Source: Microvirga pudoricolor
GTDB lineage: Bacteria > Pseudomonadota > Alphaproteobacteria > Rhizobiales > Beijerinckiaceae
Assembly (NCBI RefSeq): GCF_016892705.1
Contig: NZ_JAFEMB010000005.1
Location: 186,001-250,000 of the forward strand
DNA: 64,000 nucleotides
Direction: 5' to 3'
The translations under genes and the position numbers were made by a program. The notes under the pieces were generated by a model that searched no databases, was not told the DNA's origin, and saw only the letters and a list, made by a program, of their open reading frames with translations. Shown piece by piece: positions 7,375 to 16,669 of this stretch (position 1 is its first letter; every line of letters begins with the position of its first letter).

Positions 7375-9627
7375 TTGTCTTCGCCTAAGGCCAACCTTGC
7401 GGACCTGGACACCTGCGCCCAGGAACCCATCCGCATTCCCGGCAAAATCCAGCCGCATGGTGTCTTGATTGCCCTCTCGGGCGAGGACGCGTCGATCGTC
7501 CATGTCAGCTTCAACGTGAGCAGGCTCGGTCTCGACGGCGAGTCCGTTCTCGGCCAAAGATTCGATGAGGCGGTGCCGACCCTGGCCAGACAGCTCCAAC
7601 CTCTCCTCGACGAGGTTCGCGGACGGCAGGAGGATGGGCCGTCTCGCGCCATCATGATCGAACTGACCGGGACGGGAGGCCGATTCGAGGCCTCGGCGCA
7701 CCGCTGCGGCGACCTGCTGATCGTCGAGCTGGAGGATGCGCGGGCGGGGGTGGCGACGGCCGGCGAGCCCGACCCCGACCTTCGCGCCTTCGTCAGGCGG
7801 CTGCAATCGACCGCGAGCCTCGACCACCTGTGCGCCCTCGCGACCGACGAGATCCGTCGCATGACCGGCTTCGACCGGGTGATGGTGTATCGCTTCGATG
7901 AAAACTGGAACGGGACGGTGCTGGGCGAGAGCCGCAACGACGTTCTGCCCTCCTATCTCGACCTGCGTTTCCCGGCCTCCGATATCCCGGCCCAGGCCCG
8001 CGAACTCTACCGCATCAGCCCCATCCGCATCATTCCCGATGCCGCCTACGAGCCCGTGCCGATCCTGCCGGTGCTCACACCGGGCACCGACAAGCCGCTC
8101 GATCTCAGCTTCGCAGCGCTTCGCAGCGTCTCGCCCGTTCACATCGAGTACATGCACAACATGGGCACAAGGTCGTCCATGTCGATCTCGATCCTCCAGG
8201 GCGACCGGCTCTGGGGCCTTATCTCGTGTCACAGCCGGGAGGCACGCCGCGTTCTGCCTCAGATTCGGAACGCCTGTGATTTTCTGGCCCAGATCTTTGC
8301 CCTCCAGGTCGGCGCCCTGGAGCAGGCCGCCAGTGCCACGCACCGCATGCACCTCAGTTCGGTGCAGACGAAGCTGCTGGGCTTCATGGCCGAGGAAGAC
8401 AGTTTCGTCAGCGGACTCCTCGAGCATCCGGCGGAATTCCTGGAGGTGGCGGAGGCGTCCGGCGGCGCCATCGTGGTGGGGGACAGCATCCGCCTGATCG
8501 GAGAAGCACCCTCGGTGTCGGAGGTGAGGGACCTCGCGGACTGGTTGAGGCGTGAGCACAAGGCCGATCTGGTCGCAACGGATTCCTTGGCACGCGACCG
8601 GGGCCTCCCGGCCACGGAGACGAGCCCGGCCGCCGGACTTCTGGCCATGTCCATTTCACAGGTCCACACCGACTACGTGATGTGGTTCCGGCCCGAGGTC
8701 GTCCAGACCGTCAAATGGGGTGGCGATCCGACCAAGGCCGTGTCCGCACAGGACGGCTCGATCCGGCTCCACCCGCGCAAGTCCTTCGAGATCTGGCGCG
8801 AGACCGTGCGCGGGCAGTCCCTGCCCTGGTCGCGGAACATCATCGAGACGGTGAGGGAGTTGCGCAACGCGGTCGTGGGGATCGTGCTCAAGCGTGCCGA
8901 GGAGCTGGCCTCGCTCACGGTCGAATTGCAACGCAGCAACAAGGAGTTGGAGGCCTTTTCCTATTCCGTCTCCCACGATCTGAGGGCTCCGTTCCGCCAT
9001 ATCGTCGGTTATTCCGAAATGCTGCGAAACCAGGAGGGAAGCCGACTCTCGGAGCGAGGCAGGCGCTACATCGACACCGTCATCGAGGCGGCCTTCTCCG
9101 CCGGGACGCTGGTGGACAATCTTCTATCCTTTTCGCAGATGGGACGGGCGACGCTCAACAAGCGGGCGGTGGACCTCAACATGATCGTCGAGGACGTCAT
9201 CCGCCGCATGGCACCCGATATCGGCGACCGACAGATCGATTGGCGGATCGGACGCTTGGGTTCGGTCCGGGTTGATCCGGTCATGTTCAAGCTGGCGGTG
9301 GAGAATCTGATCTCGAACGCCGTAAAATACACGCGCGGTCGGGACGTGGCCGTCATAGAGATCGGGCGCACCGACGATCAGTCCGAGAGCGTCATCTTCG
9401 TCCGCGACAACGGGGCCGGCTTCGATATGCGATACGTCAACAAGCTCTTCGGAGTGTTCCAGCGCCTTCACAGGGCGGAGGAATTCGAGGGGACCGGCAT
9501 CGGTCTGGCCAATGTCCGCCGGATTCTCGAGCGCCATTCCGGCCGTGTGTGGGCGGAGGGGGCCCTGGATCAGGGCGCGACCTTCCATATGGCCCTTCCC
9601 AATCAGGAGGCGGCTCGCAATGGCTGA
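7375..9627 (+). CDS. bphP: bacteriophytochrome histidine kinase
   Basis: 750 residues from a TTG at 7375 (GAGG about 9 bases upstream); the exact start is uncertain but must precede Cys14. The layout is PAS-GAF-PHY-histidine kinase. Cys14 in a C-x2-E-P-I-x2-PG-x-IQPHG context is the biliverdin attachment site of bacterial phytochromes. The GAF domain has PASDIP at 200-205 (with the conserved Asp) and an H-x-EYMHNMG segment, and the PHY tongue shows PRKSF. The kinase has phosphoacceptor H534 in SHDLRAP, and HATPase N, G1 and G2 boxes (NAVKY, DNGAGF, GTGIGLA). It should sense red/far-red light and phosphorylate the response regulator encoded next (8-base overlap). Confidence 0.93.
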   Translation: MSSPKANLADLDTCAQEPIRIPGKIQPHGVLIALSGEDASIVHVSFNVSRLGLDGESVLGQRFDEAVPTLARQLQPLLDEVRGRQEDGPSRAIMIELTGTGGRFEASAHRCGDLLIVELEDARAGVATAGEPDPDLRAFVRRLQSTASLDHLCALATDEIRRMTGFDRVMVYRFDENWNGTVLGESRNDVLPSYLDLRFPASDIPAQARELYRISPIRIIPDAAYEPVPILPVLTPGTDKPLDLSFAALRSVSPVHIEYMHNMGTRSSMSISILQGDRLWGLISCHSREARRVLPQIRNACDFLAQIFALQVGALEQAASATHRMHLSSVQTKLLGFMAEEDSFVSGLLEHPAEFLEVAEASGGAIVVGDSIRLIGEAPSVSEVRDLADWLRREHKADLVATDSLARDRGLPATETSPAAGLLAMSISQVHTDYVMWFRPEVVQTVKWGGDPTKAVSAQDGSIRLHPRKSFEIWRETVRGQSLPWSRNIIETVRELRNAVVGIVLKRAEELASLTVELQRSNKELEAFSYSVSHDLRAPFRHIVGYSEMLRNQEGSRLSERGRRYIDTVIEAAFSAGTLVDNLLSFSQMGRATLNKRAVDLNMIVEDVIRRMAPDIGDRQIDWRIGRLGSVRVDPVMFKLAVENLISNAVKYTRGRDVAVIEIGRTDDQSESVIFVRDNGAGFDMRYVNKLFGVFQRLHRAEEFEGTGIGLANVRRILERHSGRVWAEGALDQGATFHMALPNQEAARNG

Positions 9628-10075
9628 CCTGAAGCCCATCCTCCTCGTCGAGGACAGCCCGAACGATCTCGAGCTGACGATGACGGCTCTCGAGCAAAGC
9701 CAGATCGCCAACCCCGTCGTCGTCGCCCGTGACGGAGCGGAGGCCCTGGACTATCTCTACCGGCGCGGGCCCTTCGAGAACCGGCAGGACCGCGATCCGG
9801 CCGTGATCCTCCTGGACCTGAAGCTGCCCAAGATCGACGGCCTCGAGGTACTGGCGAAGGTCAAGAGCGACCCGGCCCTGCGCTCCCTTCCGATCGTGAT
9901 GCTGACATCCTCCAGGGAGGAGAGCGATCTGGTGCGCAGCTACCAGCTCGGCGTGAACGCCTTCGTGGTCAAGCCGGTCGGCTTCGAGGATTTCTTCAAG
10001 GCCATCCGCGAACTGGGAGTCTTCTGGGCGCTCTTGAACGAGCCTCCCCCAGGGGGCGGCATGCTGAAGCCGTGA
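9620..10075 (+). CDS. single-domain response regulator, phytochrome partner (Rcp1-like)
   Basis: 151 residues from the ATG at 9620, which overlaps the phytochrome gene by 8 bases and has AGGAGG at 9605-9610. It is a lone CheY-like receiver: acidic pair E11-D12, phosphoacceptor D66 in LLDLKLP, conserved TSS and Lys in VVKP. The loop RRGPFENRQDRDP is typical of cyanobacterial and bacterial Rcp1-type phytochrome response regulators. There is no output domain, so it must act by protein contact, for instance relaying to or competing with the kinase encoded immediately downstream (4-base overlap). Confidence 0.93.
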   Translation: MADLKPILLVEDSPNDLELTMTALEQSQIANPVVVARDGAEALDYLYRRGPFENRQDRDPAVILLDLKLPKIDGLEVLAKVKSDPALRSLPIVMLTSSREESDLVRSYQLGVNAFVVKPVGFEDFFKAIRELGVFWALLNEPPPGGGMLKP

Positions 10076-12009
10076 CGGACCATCACCCCTCTTCCTCCTT
10101 GGCGGGCCAGGAAACGATATCGATCCTCATGCTGGAGGATAGCGATCTCGACTTCGAACTGATCGCCGATGCCTTGAGTCGAAGCGACCTGACCGCGCGG
10201 ATCCGGCGGGTCGTGTCCCGCGAGGCGTTTCAGCAAGCCGTGCTCGGCGGGGGGCAGGACGTCATCTTGGCCGACTATGTCGTTCCGGGCTTCGATGGCG
10301 ACGAGGCCTTCCGGTTCGCCCTGAAGCACGCACCGCAGACGCCGTTCATTTTCGTCTCGGGCACCCTGGGCGAAGACATCGCCACGGAGGCGATCAAGGA
10401 CGGCGCGTCGGACTACGTCACGAAGCATCGGCTCGACCGCCTGCCTCGCGCGATCCACCGCGCCCTGGGGGAGGCTCGCCTCCGGAAGGAAAACGACAGG
10501 GTCCGCGAGGATCTGGCAACCAAGGAGCAGGCCCTGCGGGTCAGCGAGGAGCGCCTTCAAGTGGCCCTGGACGCCGCCGAGGTCGTGGGCATCTGGGACT
10601 GGGACTTCGAGTCTGACCTGATCCATGCGAGCGCGCGCTTCGCCCGGATCTATTCGGTGGACCCGGAGATGGCGGCGATCGGAGCGCCGGCCAACCAGTA
10701 CTTCGCGCATATCCATCCGGACGATCTCGGACGGCTGCATGATGCGATCGAGGAAGCCAAGGCGGGGGACCCCATCTTCCAGAGCGAATACAGGATTCGA
10801 CAGCCCGACGGAACCGTGCGGTGGGTGCTGGCGAAGGGGCGGATCTACAAGAATGCCGTCGGCAAGCCGGTCCGGTTCCCCGGAGTGGCCATCGATGTCT
10901 CGGACCAGCGCCTCGCGGAAGACCGCAAGTCCCGTCTCGTCGACCTGATGGACCGTCTGAGAAACGCCGACACCGTCACGGAAATCCTCGATGCGGCGGT
11001 CGGTGTCGTCGGATCGGGCCTTGCCGCGTCCCGCGCCGGCATCGTCAGGCTGGATGCCTCGGGACGGATCGCCACCGTCGTTCATGAATGGTGCGCGTCA
11101 GGCGCTCAAAGCATTGAGGGCCGCTACGAACTTGCCCGGTTCGGACGTTCATTCGTCGACGCGCTGGCAAGCGGGCAGCCCCTGATCGCCCCCGATGTCG
11201 CTCTGGCGCCCGAGACCCGGGCCTCGTTGCCCATTTTCGAAGCCCTGAGGATCAAGTCCTTGATCAACCTGCCGCTGATCGAGCAGGGCCGTCTGGGAGC
11301 CGTGCTGTTCGTGCATGCCCAGGAGGTCCGGCACTGGACTCAGGCCGACGTCGGGTTCGTGCGGGATGTGGCCGACCGGATGTGGGCCAGCGCCGAGCGC
11401 GCCCGTGCGGAGGAGCGCCAGCAGATCCTGATCAACGAACTGAATCATCGGGTGAAGAACACCCTTGCGACGGTCCAATCCATCGTCAACCTGACCCTTC
11501 GAAAGGCGGAGACCCTTTCGAGCGGATCGACCGCCATCGAGATGCGGCTGCTCGCCTTGTCTCAGGCCCACAACATTCTCACGCGGGAGAATTGGGACGG
11601 GGCGGAGCTGCAGGAGATCGTTGCGGAATCCACGACGGCCTACCGGAGCGCCCGGGAGGACAGGCTTCACATCAGCGGCCCGAAAGTTCGCCTGAATCCG
11701 CGAGCGGCGCTCGCCCTCTCCATGGCGCTCCATGAGCTCGCCACGAACGCCGTGAAATACGGCGCTTTGTCGAACGATACCGGCCGGATCGTCGTCCAGT
11801 GGGCGCTGGAGCGGCGGGACGCGCGCGACTGGCTGAGACTCCGGTGGGAAGAGCAGGGCGGTCCGCCGGTCCAGGCGCCCTCCCGGCGGGGGTTCGGCTC
11901 GCGGCTCATCGAGCGTAGCCTCGCCCAGGACCTCGACGGCGAGGCCCACATCGATTTCGCTCCGGACGGGGTGATCTGCCGCGTCGATACGGCCGTCACG
12001 CTGAACTGA
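10072..12009 (+). CDS. REC-PAS-GAF-HWE histidine kinase
   Basis: 645 residues starting with GTG at 10072, overlapping the preceding stop by 4 bases. An N-terminal receiver has phosphoacceptor D68 (ILADYVVPG). It is followed by a PAS fold (about 150-285, with a WDWDFES motif and RYSVD-like contacts), a GAF domain (about 300-445) and an HWE-type kinase core with H459 in NELNHRVKN, a HELATNAVKYGALS N-box and the W-x-E motif (LRWEEQGGP). HWE kinases are common in Rhizobiales, often in light or stress signalling. Having a receiver at the N-terminus suggests it is an output kinase driven by the upstream phytochrome, possibly feeding the general stress response; that target is inference. Confidence 0.9.
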   Translation: MTDHHPSSSLAGQETISILMLEDSDLDFELIADALSRSDLTARIRRVVSREAFQQAVLGGGQDVILADYVVPGFDGDEAFRFALKHAPQTPFIFVSGTLGEDIATEAIKDGASDYVTKHRLDRLPRAIHRALGEARLRKENDRVREDLATKEQALRVSEERLQVALDAAEVVGIWDWDFESDLIHASARFARIYSVDPEMAAIGAPANQYFAHIHPDDLGRLHDAIEEAKAGDPIFQSEYRIRQPDGTVRWVLAKGRIYKNAVGKPVRFPGVAIDVSDQRLAEDRKSRLVDLMDRLRNADTVTEILDAAVGVVGSGLAASRAGIVRLDASGRIATVVHEWCASGAQSIEGRYELARFGRSFVDALASGQPLIAPDVALAPETRASLPIFEALRIKSLINLPLIEQGRLGAVLFVHAQEVRHWTQADVGFVRDVADRMWASAERARAEERQQILINELNHRVKNTLATVQSIVNLTLRKAETLSSGSTAIEMRLLALSQAHNILTRENWDGAELQEIVAESTTAYRSAREDRLHISGPKVRLNPRAALALSMALHELATNAVKYGALSNDTGRIVVQWALERRDARDWLRLRWEEQGGPPVQAPSRRGFGSRLIERSLAQDLDGEAHIDFAPDGVICRVDTAVTLN

Positions 12010-13240
12010 CCCCCGATCCGGGACGGTCGAGGAAAAAGCGCATCATTTCGCGGCTCGCGTCCGGCCCGCGAGGCTCCGTATACGAGCCCCTCGGGCTCCC
12101 GCCCGACCAAGCATGACCTGCGCCATGGAGCACCCATTGCTCCAGCATGGCCCGTCCGGCGGCATCGGACGCCACCGTCCGGGTATAGGCGAGGCCGCCG
12201 GGCGCCCGTCCGTGGGTGGTGCTCGTGTGCAGGTTCAGGCCCGACCCGGACTGGGCCGCCACCTGATCGCCGTTGATGGGGTTGACCGTCGTATCTCCGT
12301 CCCCATGGAACACGATGGTTGGCACCGCGCGTCCCGTTCCCCAGCGCGGTGCCGCACCACCCTGGCGCATGGCCGCGAAGGCGGACGGCATGTCCCGCGC
12401 CGCGCCGCAGGCCAGGCCCGAGTGCACGCCGACGGCCGCGTAGAGCTCAGGATAGGCCGCTCCCATGATGGCGGCCGCTGCTCCGCCAGCGGACAGGCCC
12501 GCCACAAAGACCCGTCCGGGCTCGACCGGCAGGCTGCGCATGATCTCCTGGGTGATCCCCGCGATAAGGGAGGGCTCGCCCAGGCCGCGCTGCTGGTCGG
12601 CCGCATTGAACCAGTTCCAGCACCGCGAGGCGTTCGCGGAAGCCGTCTGCGCCGGATAGGCCACGAGGAACGTCATTTCCTCGGCCAAGTCGTTCATGCG
12701 CGTGCCCGCCGCGAAGTCGTCCGGGGACTGCGTGCAGCCGTGCAGCATCACCACCAGAGGGAGCGGCTGCTCCTTATAGCCGCTCGGAATGTACAGCTTG
12801 TAGGATCGGCTGCCGGCTCCATTGCTGAAGACGCGCTCCTCGAAGCGCGCCCCAGCAGGCAGCGGCTCCTGGACTGACGCCGGCCTCAGACGGGCGGCTC
12901 CACCGAAGCCGAGGCCCTTACCCGGCCGTCCCAGGCGCTCGATGAACCCTCTCATGGCCTCGGGGATGGCTCCCGCCGCGGCCGAGGCGTCGGCCGGAGC
13001 GCCAGCGGCCTTTCCGTGCGGTGGCTCCCAGGCTCCCTCCGGAGACGATGGCGGCACCATATCGATGGTTGCGGCAGGCCCTGCTCCGCGAGTGTCCCTA
13101 ACCCGGCTCGCGCTTGCCTCAGCGGGGATTGGACCCGCATCCGGTGCGTCTCCTCGCAGCATCGCCATGGCCTCGCGCAGCCTGCCCTCGCGGGTAAGGC
13201 GGGTGACCTCGAACATGTCGACATTCGGCGTGACGTTCAT
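11996..13240 (-). CDS. PHB depolymerase-family esterase
   Basis: 414 residues. An alpha/beta-hydrolase of the esterase/PHB depolymerase type: oxyanion-hole region LHGCTQSPDDF, lipase box G-L-S-A-G, an Asp in FHGDGDTTVNP and a catalytic His in GAGHAWSGG. There is no signal peptide; the first 110 residues are a polar, Pro/Ala-rich extension starting with an EVTRLTREGRLREA-type helix seen in many Rhizobiales homologues. It probably hydrolyses short-chain polyhydroxyalkanoate or another ester, in the cytoplasm unless exported by an unusual route. It converges on the HWE kinase with a 14-base overlap. Confidence 0.85.
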   Translation of the reverse strand: MNVTPNVDMFEVTRLTREGRLREAMAMLRGDAPDAGPIPAEASASRVRDTRGAGPAATIDMVPPSSPEGAWEPPHGKAAGAPADASAAAGAIPEAMRGFIERLGRPGKGLGFGGAARLRPASVQEPLPAGARFEERVFSNGAGSRSYKLYIPSGYKEQPLPLVVMLHGCTQSPDDFAAGTRMNDLAEEMTFLVAYPAQTASANASRCWNWFNAADQQRGLGEPSLIAGITQEIMRSLPVEPGRVFVAGLSAGGAAAAIMGAAYPELYAAVGVHSGLACGAARDMPSAFAAMRQGGAAPRWGTGRAVPTIVFHGDGDTTVNPINGDQVAAQSGSGLNLHTSTTHGRAPGGLAYTRTVASDAAGRAMLEQWVLHGAGHAWSGGSPRGSYTEPRGPDASREMMRFFLDRPGSGVSSA

Positions 13241-13345
13241 GATTGAATTCCTGCATTGGGTCGATGGGAGTCCAACGCTGCGCTCCTAAGGGGCCGCGAT
13301 GTCTCGGGACGGGTGGAATTTGGGTGAGGGGCGGGCCGGCCGAGG

Positions 13346-13765
13346 TCAGCGCATCCTGTCCTTCAAGGCCTCCTTCACGGCAGGGCTGGCGTGCAAAGCC
13401 CCCAGCACCTGAACGGAGGCAATCGTTTGGCGTGCCAGATCGGGGCTGACGTCGTCGGCGATGCTGGCGAGGCCGAGCACCTGGATATGCAGCGCTTCCC
13501 CAGCCGCCTGCACGGCCTCGAGGTCCTGTCGGCTGAAGTGGCGCAGGCCGAGGTCGAGCCGGTGCCGCGCCACGGATTTCGTGACGGCGTCGCCGTGCCG
13601 CTCGAGCTGGTTGCGGATTGCGGTCCGGATAAAGTCCGTTCGATTGGAATAGAAGCCGTCCCTGACGAGCAGATCCACGTGCCCCAGATCCACGTATCCG
13701 AGATTGATCGTGATCTTCTCGCTATCCGCGGCCCGCGCGCGAGCCTCTGAGACGTTCTTGGCCAT
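13346..13765 (-). CDS. ribbon-helix-helix (CopG-like) DNA-binding protein
   Basis: 139 residues. The ATG at 13765 (MAKN) is preferred to 13774 because AGAGGG stands about 9 bases ahead of it. An N-terminal ribbon (EKITINLGYVDLGHVDLLV) and two helices (YSNRTDFIRTAIRNQLERH) give the RHH fold at about residues 18-60. The C-terminal half is uncharacterised (FSRQDLEAVQAAG... region). Proteins of this type occur beside PHA-related genes in Rhizobiales; the nearby esterase gene (105 bases downstream, same strand) may be cotranscribed or regulated by it. A role as an antitoxin seems unlikely because no toxin gene is adjacent. Confidence 0.75.
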   Translation of the reverse strand: MAKNVSEARARAADSEKITINLGYVDLGHVDLLVRDGFYSNRTDFIRTAIRNQLERHGDAVTKSVARHRLDLGLRHFSRQDLEAVQAAGEALHIQVLGLASIADDVSPDLARQTIASVQVLGALHASPAVKEALKDRMR

Positions 13766-14424
13766 GAACACCATCCCTCTACCATCCCCATGGATGGCAT
13801 ATGGATGGCCTGCATGGTCTTCGCAAGAGATGGGTTCAGATCTGTTCGTTTGGTCCGAGGTGCTGTCTCGGGACGCCTGGAACGGAAAGTGCTTGGGTCG
13901 AAGGTTTTTCGAAGGGCGGGTTGTGATGCGATTGGGCCACGGAAGCGATATTCACGCTACGACACAGGCGAAACACCGGCATTTCGTGCGTCTTGGTTAA
14001 AAGACCGCTCCGCGCCGTCCCAAACGTTGGCATAAAATTTCAGAAAAACGATCTAAGCTATTGATATAATTGATTTTACATTGATTTTAAGCGCCATGCC
14101 CGACTGGGTTCATGGGAAGGTCCCGCGGTCCGTCGCGACCAGCCCGCACCTCCTGCCAAGCCTCGGCAACCTCTCGCCAAACCGTTGAAATGTCGACAGG
14201 AAATGCATGCTGTGCACATCTACTCCGATTAAAGCTTAGGCATTGACAAGCGAGACCGTTTTAACGTCTCCTTAACCTCTGAAAACGCACCTTGCCCCGA
14301 TGAGACCCGGCGACAAGGCGCTTACGCGACAACTCCGCGCCAAGCGGGATGAGGAATGCGAGGCGGCATGATTTGTGATCGCACCGATCCAAGCAACGGC
14401 TTCTCCAGGCAGAGAGGCCCTTCC
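13766..14424. other. 659-base intergenic stretch between divergent genes
   Basis: No convincing gene on either strand. It holds an AT-rich patch (about 14030-14095), a TTGACA hexamer at 14243-14248 with no good -10 partner, and a short repeat GAGAC-N9-GTCTC (14252-14270). It should carry the promoters for the ribbon-helix-helix gene (left) and rlpA (right). Confidence 0.5.
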
Positions 14425-15384
14425 ATGAGATTGCTCCTCCGCATCGCGGGGGTGACGGCGATCGCGCTGACGGCGGCCAACTGCTCGAAGGGGGTCGGAG
14501 GCATCGACCCCAAATACGGCGTCGCGGCGAGCCCACGCGTGGTGCGCGACGGTGAGGCCGTGCCGAAGGGTGGCGGCCGCAACATGGTCGGCAAGCCCTA
14601 TACGGTCGCCGGCAAGACCTATGTTCCGACCGAAAATCCGGGTTATGCGCGGGAAGGGCTCGCCTCCTGGTACGGCTCGAATTTCCACGGTCGCCTGACC
14701 GCGAACGGCGAAGTCTTCGACCGGGGCTCCATCGCGGCGGCGCACACGACCATGCCGCTTCCGAGCTACGCCCGCGTTACCAACGTTCAGAACGGTCATT
14801 CCATGATCGTCCGGGTGAACGACCGCGGACCGTATCACGGCAATCGGGTCATCGACGTGTCCGAGCGCGCCGCCGAGGCCCTCGGTTTCCGCCGCGCCGG
14901 CACCGCTCAAGTGAAGGTCGAATATGTCGGCCGCGCCTCCACCAACGGCAGCGACGACCGCATCCTCCTGTCGAGCCTGCGCACGGACGGAAGCCCCGCC
15001 AGTCTCGGCAATGGCCGTCCGACCATGCTGGCGGAAGCTCCTCCAGCAGCCCCCGTCCGGCAGGTGCGTCAGACGATCACCATGGCCAGCTATGAGGCGT
15101 CCGAGCAGGTCGAGACGGTCACGCCGATCGCGGGCAACTTCGTAGCCGCTGAGGCCGCCCGCGCCATCAATCACGTGCCGCTGCCGCCGGAGCGTCCCTT
15201 CGACCTCGGCACGATCCCGGGAGCGGCGACGCCCGTCCGCACCTCGGCCCAGAACACGGGTGGGCGGCCGGTTGTGGCTGGCCTCTACTATGCCGAGCCG
15301 CAGCAGGCGCGCGGCTTCCAGAGATCGGCTGCTTTCGGCTCTCTCGACCAAGCTAAATTTGTGAGCAAGTCGACCCAAAACTAA
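14425..15384 (+). CDS. rlpA: RlpA family septal lytic transglycosylase
   Basis: 319 residues from the ATG at 14425 (AGAGAGG upstream); the longer frame from 14356 adds a non-signal N-terminus and is rejected. A lipoprotein-like signal ends at about Cys20 (LTAANC). The double-psi beta-barrel at about residues 75-165 contains ASWYGSNFHGRLTANGE and the catalytic Asp of VNDRGPY. RlpA cleaves naked glycan strands at the septum. The C-terminal 150 residues are low complexity with no SPOR repeat visible, so this version may localise differently from E. coli RlpA. It is followed 70 bases later by a penicillin-binding carboxypeptidase gene. Confidence 0.9.
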   Translation: MRLLLRIAGVTAIALTAANCSKGVGGIDPKYGVAASPRVVRDGEAVPKGGGRNMVGKPYTVAGKTYVPTENPGYAREGLASWYGSNFHGRLTANGEVFDRGSIAAAHTTMPLPSYARVTNVQNGHSMIVRVNDRGPYHGNRVIDVSERAAEALGFRRAGTAQVKVEYVGRASTNGSDDRILLSSLRTDGSPASLGNGRPTMLAEAPPAAPVRQVRQTITMASYEASEQVETVTPIAGNFVAAEAARAINHVPLPPERPFDLGTIPGAATPVRTSAQNTGGRPVVAGLYYAEPQQARGFQRSAAFGSLDQAKFVSKSTQN

Positions 15385-15454
15385 ACCGTGATAAGCGTAG
15401 CGTTGATTTTCGTACCGTAAGGCCACAAATTCCCTTCTCGGAACGGAGGGGATT

Positions 15455-16669
15455 ATGGTGGTTTTGCGGCGCGTGAAAAACCTTCTGCGGTTTTTGCCCG
15501 GCGCCCTTTGCGCAGCCCTCGTTCTTCCCCTATTCGGAGAGGCGGCGAGCGCTCAGGGCTTCCAGACCACGGCGCCGCAGGCCATCCTGATGGATGCCGA
15601 TACCCGCGCCGTCCTGTTCGAGAAAAACCCCGATCAGTTGAATGCGCCTGCCAGCATGGCGAAGGTGATGACCGCCGAGGTCGTGTTCCGTGAACTCAAG
15701 AATGGTCGCCTGACCATGGACAGCGAGTTCACAGTCTCCGAGAATGCTTGGCGGAAGGGTGGTGCCGGATCAGGCGGTTCCGCCATGTTCGCCAAGGTCC
15801 ACACTCCTGTCCGGGTCGAGGACCTCCTGCGTGGTCTCATCATCCAGTCCGGCAACGATGCCGCCATCACCTTCGCGGAGGGCATCGCCGGAACGGAAGA
15901 GAATTTCGCCCGCATGATGAACGAGCGCGCGAAGGAGATCGGTCTCGCAAACTCCACATTCCGCAACGCCACCGGCTACGGCGACCCCCAGCAGAAGGTG
16001 ACGGTGCGGGATCTGGCGAAGCTCGCGCTCTACGTCATCGAAACCTATCCGGATTACTACAAGCTTTATGGCGAGCGGGAATTCACCTGGAACAAGATCC
16101 GCCAGCAGAATCGCAACCCGCTCCTTGCCATGGACATTGGAGCGGACGGGCTGAAAACCGGAAACATCGACGAGTCCGGCTATGGCTTGATCGGGTCGGC
16201 GGTTCAGAACGGCCAGCGCCTCATCGTGGTGGTCAATGGCCTGAAGACGGCCCGCGACCGGGCCAACGAGGCGCGCAAGATCCTCGATTGGGGATTCCGC
16301 TCCTTCGAATCCCGGCAATTCTTCGCCGCCAGCGACGTGATCGGCGAAGCCCAGGTCTTCGGCGGCGACAGCCGCTCCGTTCCACTGGTCGCCAACAAGC
16401 CCATCAAGGTTCTGATGCCGAGAGGCGAGGGCGATCGCATGCAGGCCCGCATCCTTTATACCGGGCCGCTTCAGGCCCCGGTTCAGAAGGGCGCGCAGGT
16501 CGGCCGCCTGCAGATCACCCGGGGCGACGCGATCGCTCTTGAAACGCCTCTTTATGCGGGAGAGGATGTTGGGGTAGGAACGCTCAGGCAGCGTGCTTTC
16601 GACGGCCTGCTGGAAGTCAGCACGGGCTGGGTGCGGCGCGCGTTTTCGAGCGTTGCCGATAGGATCTGA
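15455..16669 (+). CDS. dacF: D-alanyl-D-alanine carboxypeptidase (DacF/PBP5-6 type)
   Basis: 404 residues with a signal peptide cleaved after about ASA (33). The serine peptidase motifs are SMAK (S67, K70), SGN in IQSGNDAAI, and KTG in LKTGN. A C-terminal PBP5-type beta domain follows, ending in an amphipathic membrane-anchoring helix (VRRAFSSVADRI). It trims the terminal D-Ala of peptidoglycan stem peptides in the periplasm. GGAGGGG lies just upstream of the ATG. Its stop overlaps the tmk start by one base. The symbol is by family; the paralogue could equally be called dacC or dacA. Confidence 0.9.
   Translation: MVVLRRVKNLLRFLPGALCAALVLPLFGEAASAQGFQTTAPQAILMDADTRAVLFEKNPDQLNAPASMAKVMTAEVVFRELKNGRLTMDSEFTVSENAWRKGGAGSGGSAMFAKVHTPVRVEDLLRGLIIQSGNDAAITFAEGIAGTEENFARMMNERAKEIGLANSTFRNATGYGDPQQKVTVRDLAKLALYVIETYPDYYKLYGEREFTWNKIRQQNRNPLLAMDIGADGLKTGNIDESGYGLIGSAVQNGQRLIVVVNGLKTARDRANEARKILDWGFRSFESRQFFAASDVIGEAQVFGGDSRSVPLVANKPIKVLMPRGEGDRMQARILYTGPLQAPVQKGAQVGRLQITRGDAIALETPLYAGEDVGVGTLRQRAFDGLLEVSTGWVRRAFSSVADRI

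Noticed and set aside
13346..13765. The ribbon-helix-helix protein as an antitoxin.
   Set aside because: No toxin-sized partner overlaps or abuts it; the nearest co-directional gene is a 414-residue esterase.
15476..15495. Hairpin AAAAACC-N6-GGTTTTT followed by T residues at the start of the dacF-type gene.
   Set aside because: It lies inside the signal-peptide codons just after the start; a terminator here would abolish the gene, and the sequence is explained by coding for Lys-Asn-Leu and Phe-Leu.
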